Assembly (NCBI GenBank): GCA_012932295.1
Contig: JAAONU010000016.1
Location: forward strand, 13,742,111-13,806,110
DNA length: 64,000 nucleotides
From: Cyclina sinensis
Taxonomy: Eukaryota; Mollusca; Bivalvia; Venerida; Veneridae
Direction of reading: 5' to 3'
Positions 36,095 to 49,714 of the stretch are shown piece by piece. A program made the position numbers and the translations under genes. The notes under the pieces were generated by a model. The model saw only the letters and a list, made by a program, of their open reading frames with translations, was not told where the DNA came from and did no database searches. The first letter of the stretch is position 1; every line of letters begins with the position of its first letter.

Positions 36095-36685
36095 TTGTTA
36101 TTTTTAAAAAGGACCCCATTTTGACCTTTGACCTCTAAGTGAGAACTTTACAGTGGAGGTGCGGACCTTATTCTTGCGAGTGACATTTTGTCTCATGGTG
36201 ATTAACATTTCTGCTTAGTTATTTCAAAATGCATAAAGGAATGACAATGTTAAGGTGCGGACACAGACTCCATTTTGAATTTTGACCTGTAAGTGTGACC
36301 TTGACACTGGAGTTAAGAACCTGGTTTTGCACATAACACATTATCTTTTGGTGGTTAACATTTCTGCTAAGTTATTTCAAAATTCATCAGGAATTAAAAA
36401 GTTATGGAGCGGACACGAGTTGTGACAGCCAGACATCAATCTGGACATCCACACAGAAAGCACAACATCAAAAACCTTCCCCCTACCAGAACGTGGGGTA
36501 ACATAATTACTACGGTGTGGACATTTCTTTTAGGAGAGTCGCTAAAGTGGTACAAGGAAATTATCTGTTTTACATTGTTTGTTTAGGAAATTTATAACGT
36601 GTCGTATTTTTAACGTATCGTGATTATATCTGACTTCTTCATTCTTCTACACAGGGTTTATATTACTTGGTTTTTGTCAATAGTG
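36095..36685. mobile_element. 591-bp insertion in copy B only
   Basis: It is absent from copy A, where the flanks join as 'ctcagtg|aattatc' at 30300/30301. The insertion is bounded by AGTG on both sides, a possible 4-bp target duplication. Its first half holds two tandem units of about 165 bp built on 'cattttgacctttgacct' and 'gttaacatttctgc...agttatttcaaaat'. There is no coding frame of note. The element family is not identified. Confidence 0.65.
36122..36134. promoter_or_regulatory. Perfect DR1 nuclear-receptor-type motif
   Basis: TGACCT-T-TGACCT is the exact reverse-strand form of AGGTCA repeated with a 1-base spacer. It lies within the inserted repeat. Function is unproven. Confidence 0.35.
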
Positions 36686-39614
36686 AATTATCTAAAACCT
36701 GCGATTCAGCTCTCTCAGATTTGCTATTGCCCTTTGGTAATTGTTCAAAATATATCGCAGTGTTTCGAAACGAGCAAGCACTTCCGAATAATATTTTTGT
36801 ATCACGAGTCTGTGAAGCAAGATGGTGATAATCATAGGTTGGTAAACTTGAAAGGTATTAGTAATTCCCATAACATTCGCATTCAAGCACAAATTGTTGT
36901 AATTAAGAGATCTGTCTGCCGCTAGAACAGTTAATGCATTAGTTTCTATGACACGTCTATTTCAACATATAACAATATTTTGAATTTTTTGTATGTAGTT
37001 CACATTCTGAGTGTACGCAAAACAGACTTCAAAGCCTTATCAATAGTTCCGGACAGATAACATTTGTTAGGTCTTTTCCCTAGACATTGTGAACGCATTT
37101 TGTCATTAACGATTTCTCGAAGCAGTTAAGTAGCAGACAGAAATATGTTTAAGCAATGCAAAAATCTCATCAAATGGTTTGACCAGTGCTCCTGTTCTCG
37201 CAGAAATAGCAGCAGAAATTCAGTTATATCGGTAAATGGAGTAAGGACGGCTACAAATGACGAATTATGTTAATAAGGACAAGGGCTGAAATAGTTAAAC
37301 AATTTTGGAGTTGTCATCTTATTGAATAGAATACAATCTTGAATTCACCTCACATGAAATCGTTCATTCATCTCTTTAATTTTCGTCTTTTGTCAAAACA
37401 TCAGAAAAAGTTTTCATTATGTTTTATTCTTGTGTATTTGTACACCAAATATACTACATTTTACATTGTTGGAGTGCTCAAATCTTTATGTTTCGACCAC
37501 AAAGTGAAAGGCGGATACAATTCCGGTAGCATGACGAGATTACGGAAATGGAAACAGAAATTGTTCTGCACGCATTCTACTTTGACATACTTCTTGTGTT
37601 TCGAAAAAAGAACATGTTTCAAATTCCAGGTCAAGCCTTTTTCAGAAAAAAAATAAATGCTAATGAGACTTTTGCGTATGAATTTCGGTTCTGTAATGAA
37701 TTGACTAAAAACTACACTCCATATAATAGCAATTAAGGGAGTATACTCCTATTTGTTTCACGTAACTTGAAATAGCATTCGTTTTCTAAACATTATAATT
37801 TACAGTATGTAATACTATTCTAGAATGCTCGCAGTGTCTCTAAAATATGATTTGTATGACGAATCACTTATTATGAATAAATGACTATTTGATACGAACT
37901 GTTCTTTGCATTTTCTCTTTCACATACATAATAATAAAATATAACGAACATTGTTAGGCAAACTATTACCTGACACTCTCTTTTGTCGAACATGATTCCT
38001 TTTCCCCGCATGAAAAACAAAAAAAAAGATACAAGCTCTTAAAAAAATGCTAATACCATATGCAAGGCACGTTGAATTATTGATAAAAGTGATAAACATG
38101 TGGCTTATAGAACATTTCGACTGCAGTAGAGGAGTTAAAATATCAAAATGTTTAGTGGTTTAATATGGTCAATGCATGTAGTTGATTGTTAATGTGATAT
38201 TATATTTTAGTCATTCTCTACACGAGAGCATGGTGAAAGTATTTGCAAGCAAGATATGAACTTGACTGGCAGATTATCGTAATCAAAACGTTTTTCGTTT
38301 GAAATACCTGCAAAATGAATGATCTTAAAAAAATATTTATTTATTTGTCTGTCTATCTATCTATCTATCTATTTTCATCTTAAGCATGCGACAAGAGCTG
38401 AAATACTGACAATAGTGCTATGACAATTTAGATTTCCATGTCACAAATATTGGCTTCATTGACAAAATGGTAGTTTTCTTCGATAAATATGGTAACTATG
38501 TGCATGTATAATAAGACAGAACATTTGTTAAGTGTCTGGCGTAGGCTTATTATGGCACAGAAATAGCAGACGATAATGAGGTATATCAATCATTCGTGAC
38601 GACGAAAAAGGAAAATGGCTAAATGTGTTTGTCTTCTATTATTCTTTACTCGTTAAAGAAAATGTACCCAACGATACCTTCTAATTGTACATAGTATTGT
38701 AGTTTTAGTGTTTCTATGGTGGACAATGAAAAATAGAAGGGAACTGACAAATCAAAAAGTTACTGAATAAATTAGACGCTATGCAGTACTTTAGTACGAT
38801 TAAATATCGACAGATTTTGACAGATGTTCATTTATTTTCCTCTCTTTTTTAAATGTTGAAAATAATCATGGCATAAAGTCTAGAAACACATATATATTTC
38901 TTTTACGTGTCAGTTAAACGTTAAATGAAATTAATACGTATGAAAGATACGATTTTTGCCATTCCTCATTTAATCATATTTGTAAATATGTATTGGTATC
39001 AACTGCAGCTGTTTGTTTTCAGTTTGAAGATCATAGTCTAAATTCCTTGAGCAGATCGTGCATTTATTCTAATGCCATGAAGTTCTTCATATGTGACAAA
39101 AAAGGAAATATAGGACTTTCGTATCTATGCTCCTTGTGAGATGCTGGAATGAAGTCTTCTGTAAAGGTTTTACCCTGTATATGGGAGCGCTTCTTAATGA
39201 AGAAATTACTCCCAAAAGAATTAGATTAAAATGTGTTTCAACAGTATAAGTGTTTATGAGATTGTCATGTACACATTCTTATGTAGAAAAAAACAAACAA
39301 CAACAGAAGAAATATATCGGTTGACTGTAGTAGCGGCTTCAGCAAAACGGGAATATAATAATATTTACAAGAATACAGGCCAACTAATATAGATTAATTT
39401 TACTGAAGCTATGTTAGGTCTTATATACACATATGGTGTAAAAACAAATCTTGTTCTGACCTCGTACATAATCTTGGTTTCACATTTTCGTTAATCATAT
39501 AATATTATGATTTAAAGTTTCAATTATTTAATTTTCCAGTAAGTAATTCTCTGACCATTGACAATCTCTAGCAGCAGGAATTTCGAAGCGATTAACAATC
39601 AATGTGAAAGTAAG

Positions 39615-40427
39615 CATTAAATAGAGGATATTTGTTTGTTTTTGTGGAAGATGAGAATTTATTTCATCGAGTGAACACCATATGTGATATTTTCAAGAGT
39701 GGCGCAGCCACGAGTGAAAATATCAACATATGGTGTTCACGAGATGAAATAAATTCCCATCTTCCACTAAAAAATAAACAAATTTTCTTTTTATTTTATG
39801 CCAACACGTCAAAAATGGGTATTTTATGACATTTTTAATCAGGGCCTTCAATAAATTCCCCATGGTGAGCCCCAAATCAGTTAATGCGTACTTTGGTTAC
39901 TCCGCACAAAAAAAGTGCAGACAATCTCCAATACATATGAGAACTTTACTTCTGTTGAAATATACTGAATACACTTTCATCAAATAACATTATTTTTCTC
40001 TACACAGTTTATCAATATTTATTGAATTTTAGCTATACATACTTTAATTATAAAAGCGGATTAATACCGAGTAATATTCAATCAATTGAATTGAAAGTTG
40101 GCCATATTGGATATTGTCCATGTGAGTTATGTAAACAAATCAGACATTTTAAATAATTTATGGCGAATTTCATCATTGTTCACAACTAGTTAGGCTCAGG
40201 AATTCAATATTATAATTGGATTTAACAAGGTAAATAAATTTCACTCGCTGTCACAGTCTGAAATACAGCGGATTCTCTTGTATTTACGTGGTGGGGAAAT
40301 TCCTGAAGTTTCATCAAACAGTAGTTCCGGCACAAACAGTGTATTATCAAAATGGTAATTTCACTGATTCAAAACAGTGGATTATCACTTTTTGTCTCAC
40401 TGATATTTCCCTATATTTCATTGGTAG
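39615..40427. mobile_element. About 0.8-kb insertion with a strong hairpin
   Basis: It is missing from the paralogous position near 47.1 kb. The ends abut similar 'gcataaaat'-like sequence, a possible target duplication. The left part is a long hairpin, and the rest is AT-rich with no open frame. Boundaries are approximate. Confidence 0.5.
39646..39765. repeat. 120-bp near-perfect inverted repeat (hairpin)
   Basis: The left arm (ggaagatgagaatttatttc onward) and right arm (ending gaaataaattcccatcttcc) are about 50 bases each and nearly complementary. The centre (GTGGC-GCA-GCCAC) is itself self-complementary, so the hairpin is nearly continuous. Confidence 0.85.
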
Positions 40428-43400
40428 GCATAAAATAAATCTTTGTAATTAAGGAGTGTCTGTTTTATCAAAGCGCGTGTACCAATATTGATTCTCCGGG
40501 ACGCTCAGTCTAGATTCATATTTTTATCATTGTTGGTTACGATATGGTTACGATATGGCACGAATCAGATTCTCTATTTCAATAAATGCATATATTCATT
40601 TTCAAATTAACTTAGCTGTCAACTAATATACTGTCCAACTGTTACAAGATTAGGTATGACTAGTATTTCGGTTCCAGGACAGAAAATTCTTGATAGTGAA
40701 AGCTATCATGATCGCAAAACTGAAGATATCTTGCATTTTTAAATAAATAAATCATTTAAATCAACTGGTACAAAAACGTGTGCAAGTTTTGATTCCATGT
40801 TAATGACCTAATAAACGGTACAATGAATTTCTTACCCTTTTTTTCAAAACTGTCGAGCATCATTTTGTTTGCGACTGGAAGTGAAACTTTCTGCTATATC
40901 TTGTGTACTATATTAATCATATTTATCTAACAATCTTTCAGACAGAAGTCCACTCAAATTATACTACGGTTTTTACCTAGCATAAAACTGATCAATGTTG
41001 TAAACCTTTTACCTATATAAAAATTTGGCAAGCAATAAGAATCACTTCGCTTGAATAGTATTAATAACTCTACTATCTTTTCTGGAATGAAGATGTAATG
41101 CTTCGATTATTAAGTTAACTGACTAGAAAAACAGCTACAGTGATTTGAAAGATGGCTACACAGTTTCTGAGTTGCCTTATTATTAAAACAAAACGGACAT
41201 ATTGTTTCTGTATCAGTTCATCGAAAACAATAAAAATATATAATATTCTTACTGTACCTTCGACAACATAGTTATTTATCACTGTCTTTGACCCTGCTTC
41301 TTCTTCTTCCGCTGTAAGTGTGTTTTATTGCTGAGGGCAATAGAACTGGAAATGAACGTTTCTGAAAAAAATGACATATATCCATCTGACTGCAAAAGAA
41401 GCGTTGCTCAATTTCATATTCCTTATACCCCATGTTCTATAGACGAAATATGTAACTACTGACTTCTATTTCCTATACGTTGACAATGCTGAGAAAGTTG
41501 TCTTAAATCTTACTTAAGGACCGGCCAGAATAATTCAGAGGTTAACCTTTTTACGTAAAATATTACGCCACGATGCTTTCTCCAGACTCAGTTGAACACC
41601 CCAGATGTTTAGAAAATAACTAACAAAAATCGTTTTTCCCCAAACGTTTTCAAATGAAGTTACTACTATGTCTGAAAAGACTGAGGCTTTAATTTGATAA
41701 TAATAATTTTTTTCAGAAAATGTTATTTGCTATTGACCAAGCATTTATTCTGCGACCATCACCTCCATTTCATCGCTACCGTGAATTGCTTTTGTTCTTG
41801 TTTAACTGAAGTCACATGACAAAAGAGTTCTCATGTTTGTTTCCAAATAATGTAATAACACTGCGGTAAATTATGTTGACATTCTTTTTTCTCAGGAGAG
41901 CTCGTTAATGCCAAATACTTTCACTTTTATTAAGTATCTTCGTCTCTTTACTTTGACCTACATCTGTCAACTAAGCCAGAGGTCTACGCTTTACACTAAG
42001 GTACATTATATTAGAAAATAAAAATGTAATGGGGATTATGATTTTGTTCAGTATACTGAAGCTCTGCTTATCAGTTCTTCTGTTAATACTACACTGTCTG
42101 TTCAAATATCAATAAAATTGTCATTTACTTACATTTATCTTCCTATGTCTGTTCTTCGCATCTTGTCTCAAGAGATGTTGAAATAGTTATTCTTGTTAAG
42201 CGGACTGACAATATGTTTACGAAAGTCAATACCGTTATTCAATTATTTGTCCCGTACATAATTCATGGCAGAGAAAGGCAGGAGAAAGTTAGTTATATCG
42301 TATAATGGAAAAGCGGCTAAGGCAGACACGAGTATTGTTAAGTTGTGAAGGACAAGAAGAAAATTTCTACAAATTACTCGTACGAATTTTATTCGGACTT
42401 CCAGGATACAAGATACAGATATATATTCACTTTATTATCTCTCACCTTGTCATAATACATAACGATAAACAGACTACGTTCTACAATGTTCATAGGGATG
42501 TTTTAGGTGTAACTGGTTTGATTATTTAGCGGGCGTTTCAGGTTATATCAAAATATGATTCTCTTGCGAGTTCTTTCACGGTTAATTATCATCCCTGGCT
42601 TGAGTATGACATAACATCAAGTTTCTAAATTTACTCCAATTTTCCCTTTTTTAAAAAGAAATCATGTACTTATTGGTCACGGCCAGAATTATGTGTTTAA
42701 TGCATAAACTAAATGTTTAAGTACAGTCCTCACATCAATAAGTTTGAGGGCTATGAGCTAAAGTTTTCACTCAATAAATTAAAGTTTTAACTGCTTAAAT
42801 GGTGACATTAAAAAAAAGACAGGAAATATATGCTGGATCACACGGTTATTAAGCAATGTTAGAGGAAAAATAAAAATCAGAATATGAAATAAAATGCTTT
42901 GGAAACAACAGCAGAAAACGTTCTTTTTCTAACTAGATAATGTGAAATAAGAACGAACTCTCACAGTGAGCTTTTATGCGTCCTCGGAGTACCTCGATAA
43001 TGGGATGTCATGTCGTAAGATCGTGTTGACAACAGGATTTCTAAGCGAGATTTTGTTCTTACCAAAAAATGTCATTTTTATGAGAATATCATTAAATGTT
43101 TCACCTATAACTTTATTTCAACGAGTAAAATAAGGCATAACATCAAGGCATATTTTATATATGACAATCATAATTTCTTCTGCTTTCATATGTGCATTAC
43201 TTATATCCTGGCACGGACAGTTTCAGTTCAGAACTACCAAGTCTTTAAAGTCTTGCTCTTCAACAGTGTTACATGTAAGCTGTTGACCTGAGTGCGTTAG
43301 GTCTGTATTTCGACGCAAAATAAATACAATTTAAATTGCCATGTTTATTTATTCTCTTTCGATAACAAAATAAGTAATGCTTTATCCGTGGTAGTTTCTT

Positions 43401-44334
43401 CTAACTTACGTTTTTCATAAAGAAATATTTGCCTTTTCTAAAAGATTTAACGTTTGTCCGACATACACCATATCCGGTGTGCTTTCATAGACTATCTTTT
43501 ATTGATTTCATTTTGAATGATGTCTTTTAGCACAATTCATTTCTTTTCATTTCTCTGTGTCAATGAATGCCCTTTTCAGTGTAAGATTTATACAGCATGA
43601 AAAAGTGAACATGCATTGCTGGATGTGCTCAAGAAGTATTGTACCAATAGCGGAGTGTATAGAAATGTCACTCATAACGTTTTCCAACGATACCTTGTGA
43701 ATTAGTGAATGAGAGTTCTGATTCCTTTTAGGTATCTTTCTTTACTTAATTGGGGATTTGGCATGTTACAGAGAGAAATATTCAAATGGAATGAAACAAT
43801 CAAACCTCTAAAATTCTGGAATTTAATACCAACTAATTCGGAGTATAGTTTTTCATATATACACGAAGGCATTTAACTTTTTCTTTACTATCATTAAAGC
43901 GTTAACTGAAATGGAAAGACATAACTTAAACTTGCTTTTGTCTGAGATAACTGCTCTGCAATTTACATTTTTCAAAATATTTCCTATTCTTTTAATCAAT
44001 TCAATGATACCCCCAATTTTCCAAAGTCAGTAAGGACTTAAAATGAGTCATAATTGTTAATGAACTAAAAATAAACATTTTTGTAAGTGAAATGTTTTAG
44101 AATTAAATGCGTAAGTTGTGCTTGATAAAACATGATAATATAAACTGGCAGGAAAACAATGAAATAGACAATTAGTTCTAGGACTTTTACATTTACCGAT
44201 TTGTATGTCCGCAAGTATCATCTATCTAACTGTTCATCCTGTGTTCATCGAGTGTTGCTTTACAAAGTGTTATATTTACAAGAAAAAGCAAGTATACAGC
44301 CACAAAAATATTGTCATGGAGACACAGTGTTTCA

Positions 44335-44758
44335 TGCACATAACAGTGAACAAAGCATTTGTGTACATAACAGTTGAGTATATAGAAGTTACGTACATAA
44401 CAGTTGTGTACATAGCATTTGTGTACATAACAGCTGTGTACATAACAGTTTGTGTATATAGCAGTTGTGTACATAACAGTTGTGTTCATAACATTTGTGT
44501 ACATAGCAGTTGTGTACATAGCAGTTTTGTACATAATAGTTGTGTGCATAGCATTTGTGTACATAGCATTTGTCTACATAGCAGTTGTGACCATAATAGT
44601 TATGTACATAGCAATTGTGTACATAGCATTTGTGTACATAGCATTTGTGCACGTAGCATTTGTGTACATAACAGTTCTGTACATAGCAGTTGTGTACATA
44701 ATAGTTGTGTATAAAGCAGTTTTGAACATATTTGTTTACATAACATTTGTGTACATAG
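44335..44758. repeat. 15-bp minisatellite, about 28 copies
   Basis: The consensus is 'gtgtacataacagtt' or 'gtgtacatagcattt'. The 15-bp period is divisible by three and stop-free, so it opens long frames on both strands; these are artefacts. The paralogous site near 52085-52125 has only about three degenerate units. Confidence 0.93.
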
Positions 44759-47494
44759 AAGATCTTCTAGATAAGCTAGTGCAGCTGATAGCAGCAGCTG
44801 CTTGTCTAAGGTCCAAATGGATTACTTTGTTTATATGTTGTCCTAGCTCTCAGGCACATGGCAATATTGATTTAAGAATTAATGATGCCAGAAGTTTCTT
44901 CCAATTGCTCAATAAAACCTTTCAATGAAATGTTTCAGTGCTTTAGCTGGCTTAGTAAGCACTATACAGTACACTATCACGACATGGATAACATATCGAA
45001 AATACAGTATTTAAGACAACATATGCTTTACTCTAAAAATACTTGACATTCATTGTTTACTGAGTGACATTTATATCAATACCAGTAAGTGCATGAATTA
45101 TAGACGTGCTTTTTTTTTTTTTTTATAAAAATCGCATTTTGGAAGGAATATTAGTAAAGTAGACATCTTGAATGTTACAAAATGCCAAAGTTGGTCGTAT
45201 TACAAACATTACTTAATATCTTCAGAGAATTGCTTTTTTTAAGTTTTTTTTTATAGTATCCGAGATTAGAACAATGTTCTCCTCTCTACAATACGCCTGT
45301 TGTTTACCGACCTCATTCCTTGATCCTGCTGGTGGTGTTCTTTCATGTCATTAATCAGTCATTTATCAACTATTTGTTCTAGACATTTTCTCTTTTTGTT
45401 TCAATATGTTGAATATACAGTGTTCTTTATCTTCTATGTTCTAGGCATATTGCTTTAGATGACGATGCATTTATCTGCCCAATTGTAACTTTATTTGTTG
45501 TCAATAATTATAGCAGAAAACATTTCATTATGTTATATTCTTATGTAGTTGTTCTCTTCAGATATTTGTCTATCCAAATATTCTTTGGTTTGTTTGTGGT
45601 CTTTTTTTTTCTTTCTTTCATTGAATCACACGAGAATTTGTCCTGGAATAGTTAACATTGTTGGAGTTCTCAAGACTTTTTGTTTCGACTGCAAGGTGAA
45701 AGGCGGATACAATTTCAATAGCAGGAAATATTACGGAAATAGAAACAGAAATTGTTCTGCATGCATTGTATTTTATATCAGTTTTTGTTTGGATAAAAAG
45801 AGAAAACATTTATAAAAAAGAAAAAACGATTTATGCTATTGGTTTTTTTCCCTAATGAGATATTTGCGTATAATTGACTGAATGACGCCACTAATTATAA
45901 ATAAATGACTATTAGATACGCTATGTTGTTGGCATTTTCCCCTTAGCATGCATAACAATATGGTATACAGTAATAGTTAGGCAAAATATCACCTGACGCT
46001 CTCTTTTGTCGAATATGAATTATTTTTCCTGTGAAGAATTATAAGCTCTTTGACAAATTATATCACTTGCTTATAGCACATGCAAGGCTCGTTGAAATAT
46101 TGATGAAAGTGATATAAATGTGGCTTATTATACATTTTGTCTGCAGTGAGGGAGCGGCTTATATATCAGTATTTTATTGATTATACGACATATGGACAAT
46201 GCATAAAGTGGCTTGTTTTATTATACAAAATTTCGCCATTATCTACATGAGAGCAGAGCTAAAGTATTTGCACTTGATTGTTCGAAAAATATTTGTTCTA
46301 AAATACCTGCAAACTGAATAATCTTAAAAGGCAAAAGACGGAAACTTTTTGCAGCTGATATCATGAGCAACTGAGACCTGTGATAAATAAATAATAACGT
46401 AATAATAGAAGGGTTGTTTCGATGCCATTACATATATAAAGCCTTTACAATTGTTAACTTAAATTATTTTTAAATAGAAAGAGTGAACAATTATCTAAGA
46501 TGTGATACTTACTTCCCTTGAGAAGAATGTTAGTACAATTATGTTAAGTTTTAAAGTTTTATCTGTTTACTTCCTTTGAGACATGAGTGGCTGTTCAATT
46601 ATGATGGCTGTTCGTACAATGTCAATTTATGTAACAATAGACAGGCGTGATGGTAACGTACCCAGTATGTGTGAGCGCTTCTTGTCATTTCAGGTTTGAT
46701 GAAGAAATAATTCTTGAAGAATCAGACTGAAATCTGTTAAAGACACTTTAAACCTTTATTAGATTGTCGCATGCTAATTTTTGGGTAGCAAAAAAACAGA
46801 AGAAATTTAATTTTATCAGTTGACTGTAGTAGCGGTTTCAGCAAAACAGGAATTTAATAATATTAACAAGAGTACAAGACAGATACTATAGATAGATATT
46901 ACTGAAACTGTGTTAGGTCTCATTTTGTAACACAATCTTGTATTGACCTTGTATATAATCTGGGTTTACCTTATTAATTGTTTTATAGTGTTACAATATA
47001 AAGTTTCCATTATGTTATTTTCTAGTAAGATATACTCTGACCACTGCTAAGGCGTTTGTCTCGGATCAACATGAACTAACCAGCCAGTAACATAAAAGCT
47101 TTGTAATTGTCGAGTTATCTGTTTTATCAAAGCGCATGTACCAATATTGATTCATTCTCGCTTTTTGATCATCGTCAGTTATCATATGGCACGAATTAGA
47201 TCCTGTATTTCAATAAATAAACATTTTCAAATTAATTAAGTCAACTAATATACTGTTTAACTGTTACAAAATAAGGTGTGACTAGTATTTCTGTTTCAGA
47301 ATGGCAAATCTTTGACAGAGAATGTGACCCCGAGCCTTATTGTCATATAGTCGGAGAATTAAATCGAATTTTGCTGTTTTAAATAAATAAATCATTTGAA
47401 TAAACTGCAACACAAACGCTTGAAAGAAAAAAATGATTCAATGCCAAAGACTTCAACGACGCTTAACGAATTTCTTGCTTTTTTTCTCAAAAGT

Positions 47495-48890
47495 GTCAGT
47501 CGTCACTCTGTTTGTGACTTGGAGTAAACTTTCTGTTATATCTTATCCAAAGTGTGGATCGTAATTTTGTTTGTGACTGGAAGTAAACTTTCTGCTATAT
47601 CTTTACAAAGTATGGATCGTCACTTTGTTTGTGACTTGGAGTAAACTTTCTGCTATATCTTTACAAAGTATGGATCGTCACTTTGTTTGTGACTGAAAGT
47701 AAACTTTCTGCTATATCTTTACAAAGTATGGATCGTCACTTTGTTTGTGACTTGGAGTAAACTTTCTGCTATATCTTTACAAAGTATGGATCGTCACTTT
47801 GTTTGTGACTTGGAGTAAACTTTCTGCTATATCTTTACAAAGTATGGATCGTCACTTTGTTTGTGACTGAAAGTAAACTTTCTGCTATATCTTTACAAAG
47901 TATGGATCGTCACTTTGTTTGTGACTGAAAGTAAACTTTCTGCTATATCTTTACAAAGTATGGATCGTCACTTTGTTTGTGACTTGGAGTAAACTTTCTG
48001 CTATATCTTTACAAAGTATGGATCGTCACTTTATTTGTGACTGAAAGTAAACTTTCTGCTATATCTTTACAAAGTATGGATCGTCACTTTGTTTGTGACT
48101 TGGAGTAAACTTTCTGCTATATCTTTACAAAGTATGGATCGTCACTTTGTTTGTGACTGAAAGTAAACTTTCTGCTATATCTTTACAAAGTATAGATCGT
48201 CACTTTGTTTGTGACTGAAAGTAAACTTTCTGCTATATCTTTACAAAGTATGGATCGTCACTTTGTTTGTGACTTGGAGTAAACTTTCTGCTATATCTTT
48301 ACAAAGTATGGATCGTCACTTTATTTGTGACTGAAAGTAAACTTTCTGCTATATCTTTACAAAGTATGGATCGTCACTTTGTTTGTGACTTGGAGTAAAC
48401 TTTCTGCTATATCTTTACAAAGTATGGATCGTCACTTTGTTTGTGACTTGGAGTAAACTTTCTGCTATATCTTTACAAAGTATGGACCGTCACTTTGTTT
48501 GTGACTGGAAGTAAACTTTCTGCTATATCTTTACAAAGTATGGATCGTCACTTTGTTTGTGACTTGGAGTAAACTTTCTGCTATATCTTTACAAAGTATG
48601 GATCGTCACTTTGTTTGTGACTTGGAGTAAACTTTCTGCTATATTCAACCAAAGTGTGGATCGTCACTTTGTTTGTGACTTGGAGTAAACTTTCTGCTAT
48701 ATTCAACCAAAGTGTGGATCGTCACTTTGTTTGTGACTGAAAGTAAATTTTCTGCTATATTTAACCAAAGTGTGGATCGTCACTTTGTTTGTGACTGGAA
48801 GTAAACTTTCTGCTATATCTTTACCAAAGTGTGGATCGTCACTTTGTTTAGGACTGGGAGTAAACTTTCTGTTAAATCTTGTGTAATATA
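47495..48890. repeat. 58-bp minisatellite, about 24 copies, with higher-order structure
   Basis: The monomer is 'tggatcgtcactttgtttgt gacttggagtaaactttctg ctatatctttacaaagta'. Variants differ at 'gacttggagt', 'gactgaaagt' and 'gactggaagt'. Monomers 7-11 (47845-48134) and 12-16 (48135-48424) have the same variant order, a 290-bp higher-order repeat. Each monomer contains the hairpin GTCAC-tttgttt-GTGAC. Confidence 0.95.
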
Positions 48891-49680
48891 TTAACCATAT
48901 TTATCGAACAATTTGTCATTGATAAAATTCCACATAAAATATAAAACAGTTTATACCTAGCCTTGAAGTTGTAGCTAGGTGATCAATTTTGTGAACCTTA
49001 TATATCGCCACTAATGAAATATTTATTTTCATACCACTCGATGAAAATAAATCCCGTATTAATAGAAAAAAACTTGAATTTTCTGTTTATTATAAACTTT
49101 CTCTCTGTTTTGACCTTACGATTCGAAAGAATTTCCCTTTAATTTTGTGTATTGGTTGAATTTAGAAGAAAGAAGTCCGGCAAGATACCAATGAAAATAC
49201 GGAAAATATATTTCACTGCAGTGAAAAATATATTTTTACAGTGAAAATACGGAAAATGAAAATACGCATTTTATTTCATGAATATTTCTCAATTTTTCAT
49301 TTATAAGTATATAACAAATATACATATTCGGCGAGGAAAAAAACCCACTTCTCTTGAAAAGCTTAAACCTTTTTCGGAATTAAGATGTTTCGGCTTGACT
49401 AACTTGAAAGATAACATCAGCGATTTGAAAGATGGGAAAACGATTTCTAAATTTTCTTTTACTTAAAATCTTATTATTACAACAAAACAAAAATTGTTGC
49501 ATTAACGATTCTTCTAAAACTACTAAACAAAATTCTAACTGTACTGTCTGCGACAAAGATTTTGTTTAACACTGTCTCTGATCACTTTTACACTTCTTGT
49601 TCAGGTGTAGGTGTTTTTTTAGGGCAATAAAAGTTAGAAAATGTTTCTTTTAGCAAACTGCAAAAGGGTTGCTAGATTGC

Positions 49681-49714
49681 TCTTTCTCTGTCTCTCTGTC
49701 TCTCTCTCTCAGAA
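49681..49714. repeat. (TC)n-type microsatellite
   Basis: A 'ctctttctctgtctctctgtctctctctctc' pyrimidine run. Confidence 0.8.

Larger units (their letters stand above)
32571..38373. repeat. Large direct duplication, copy B (5.8 kb with insertion)
   Basis: It is the paralogue of 26751-31993. It differs mainly by a 591-bp insertion at 36095-36685, after which the offset rises from 5794 to 6385. It contains no recognisable gene. Confidence 0.9.
37300..45500. repeat. Large duplicated unit, copy II (about 8 kb)
   Basis: From the end of the 5.2-kb segment through 45.5 kb this sequence is collinear with about 45500-53030. Anchors include 37470/45660, 39318/46819, 42300/50428, 44205/51955 and 45300/52868. 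It contains no gene. It uniquely carries an approximately 0.8-kb insertion (39.6-40.43 kb) and an expanded 15-bp array. Confidence 0.8.

Noticed and set aside
47495..48890. Possible CRISPR-like array
   Set aside because: The 58-bp units are contiguous with no unique spacers, in a eukaryotic context. It is a minisatellite.
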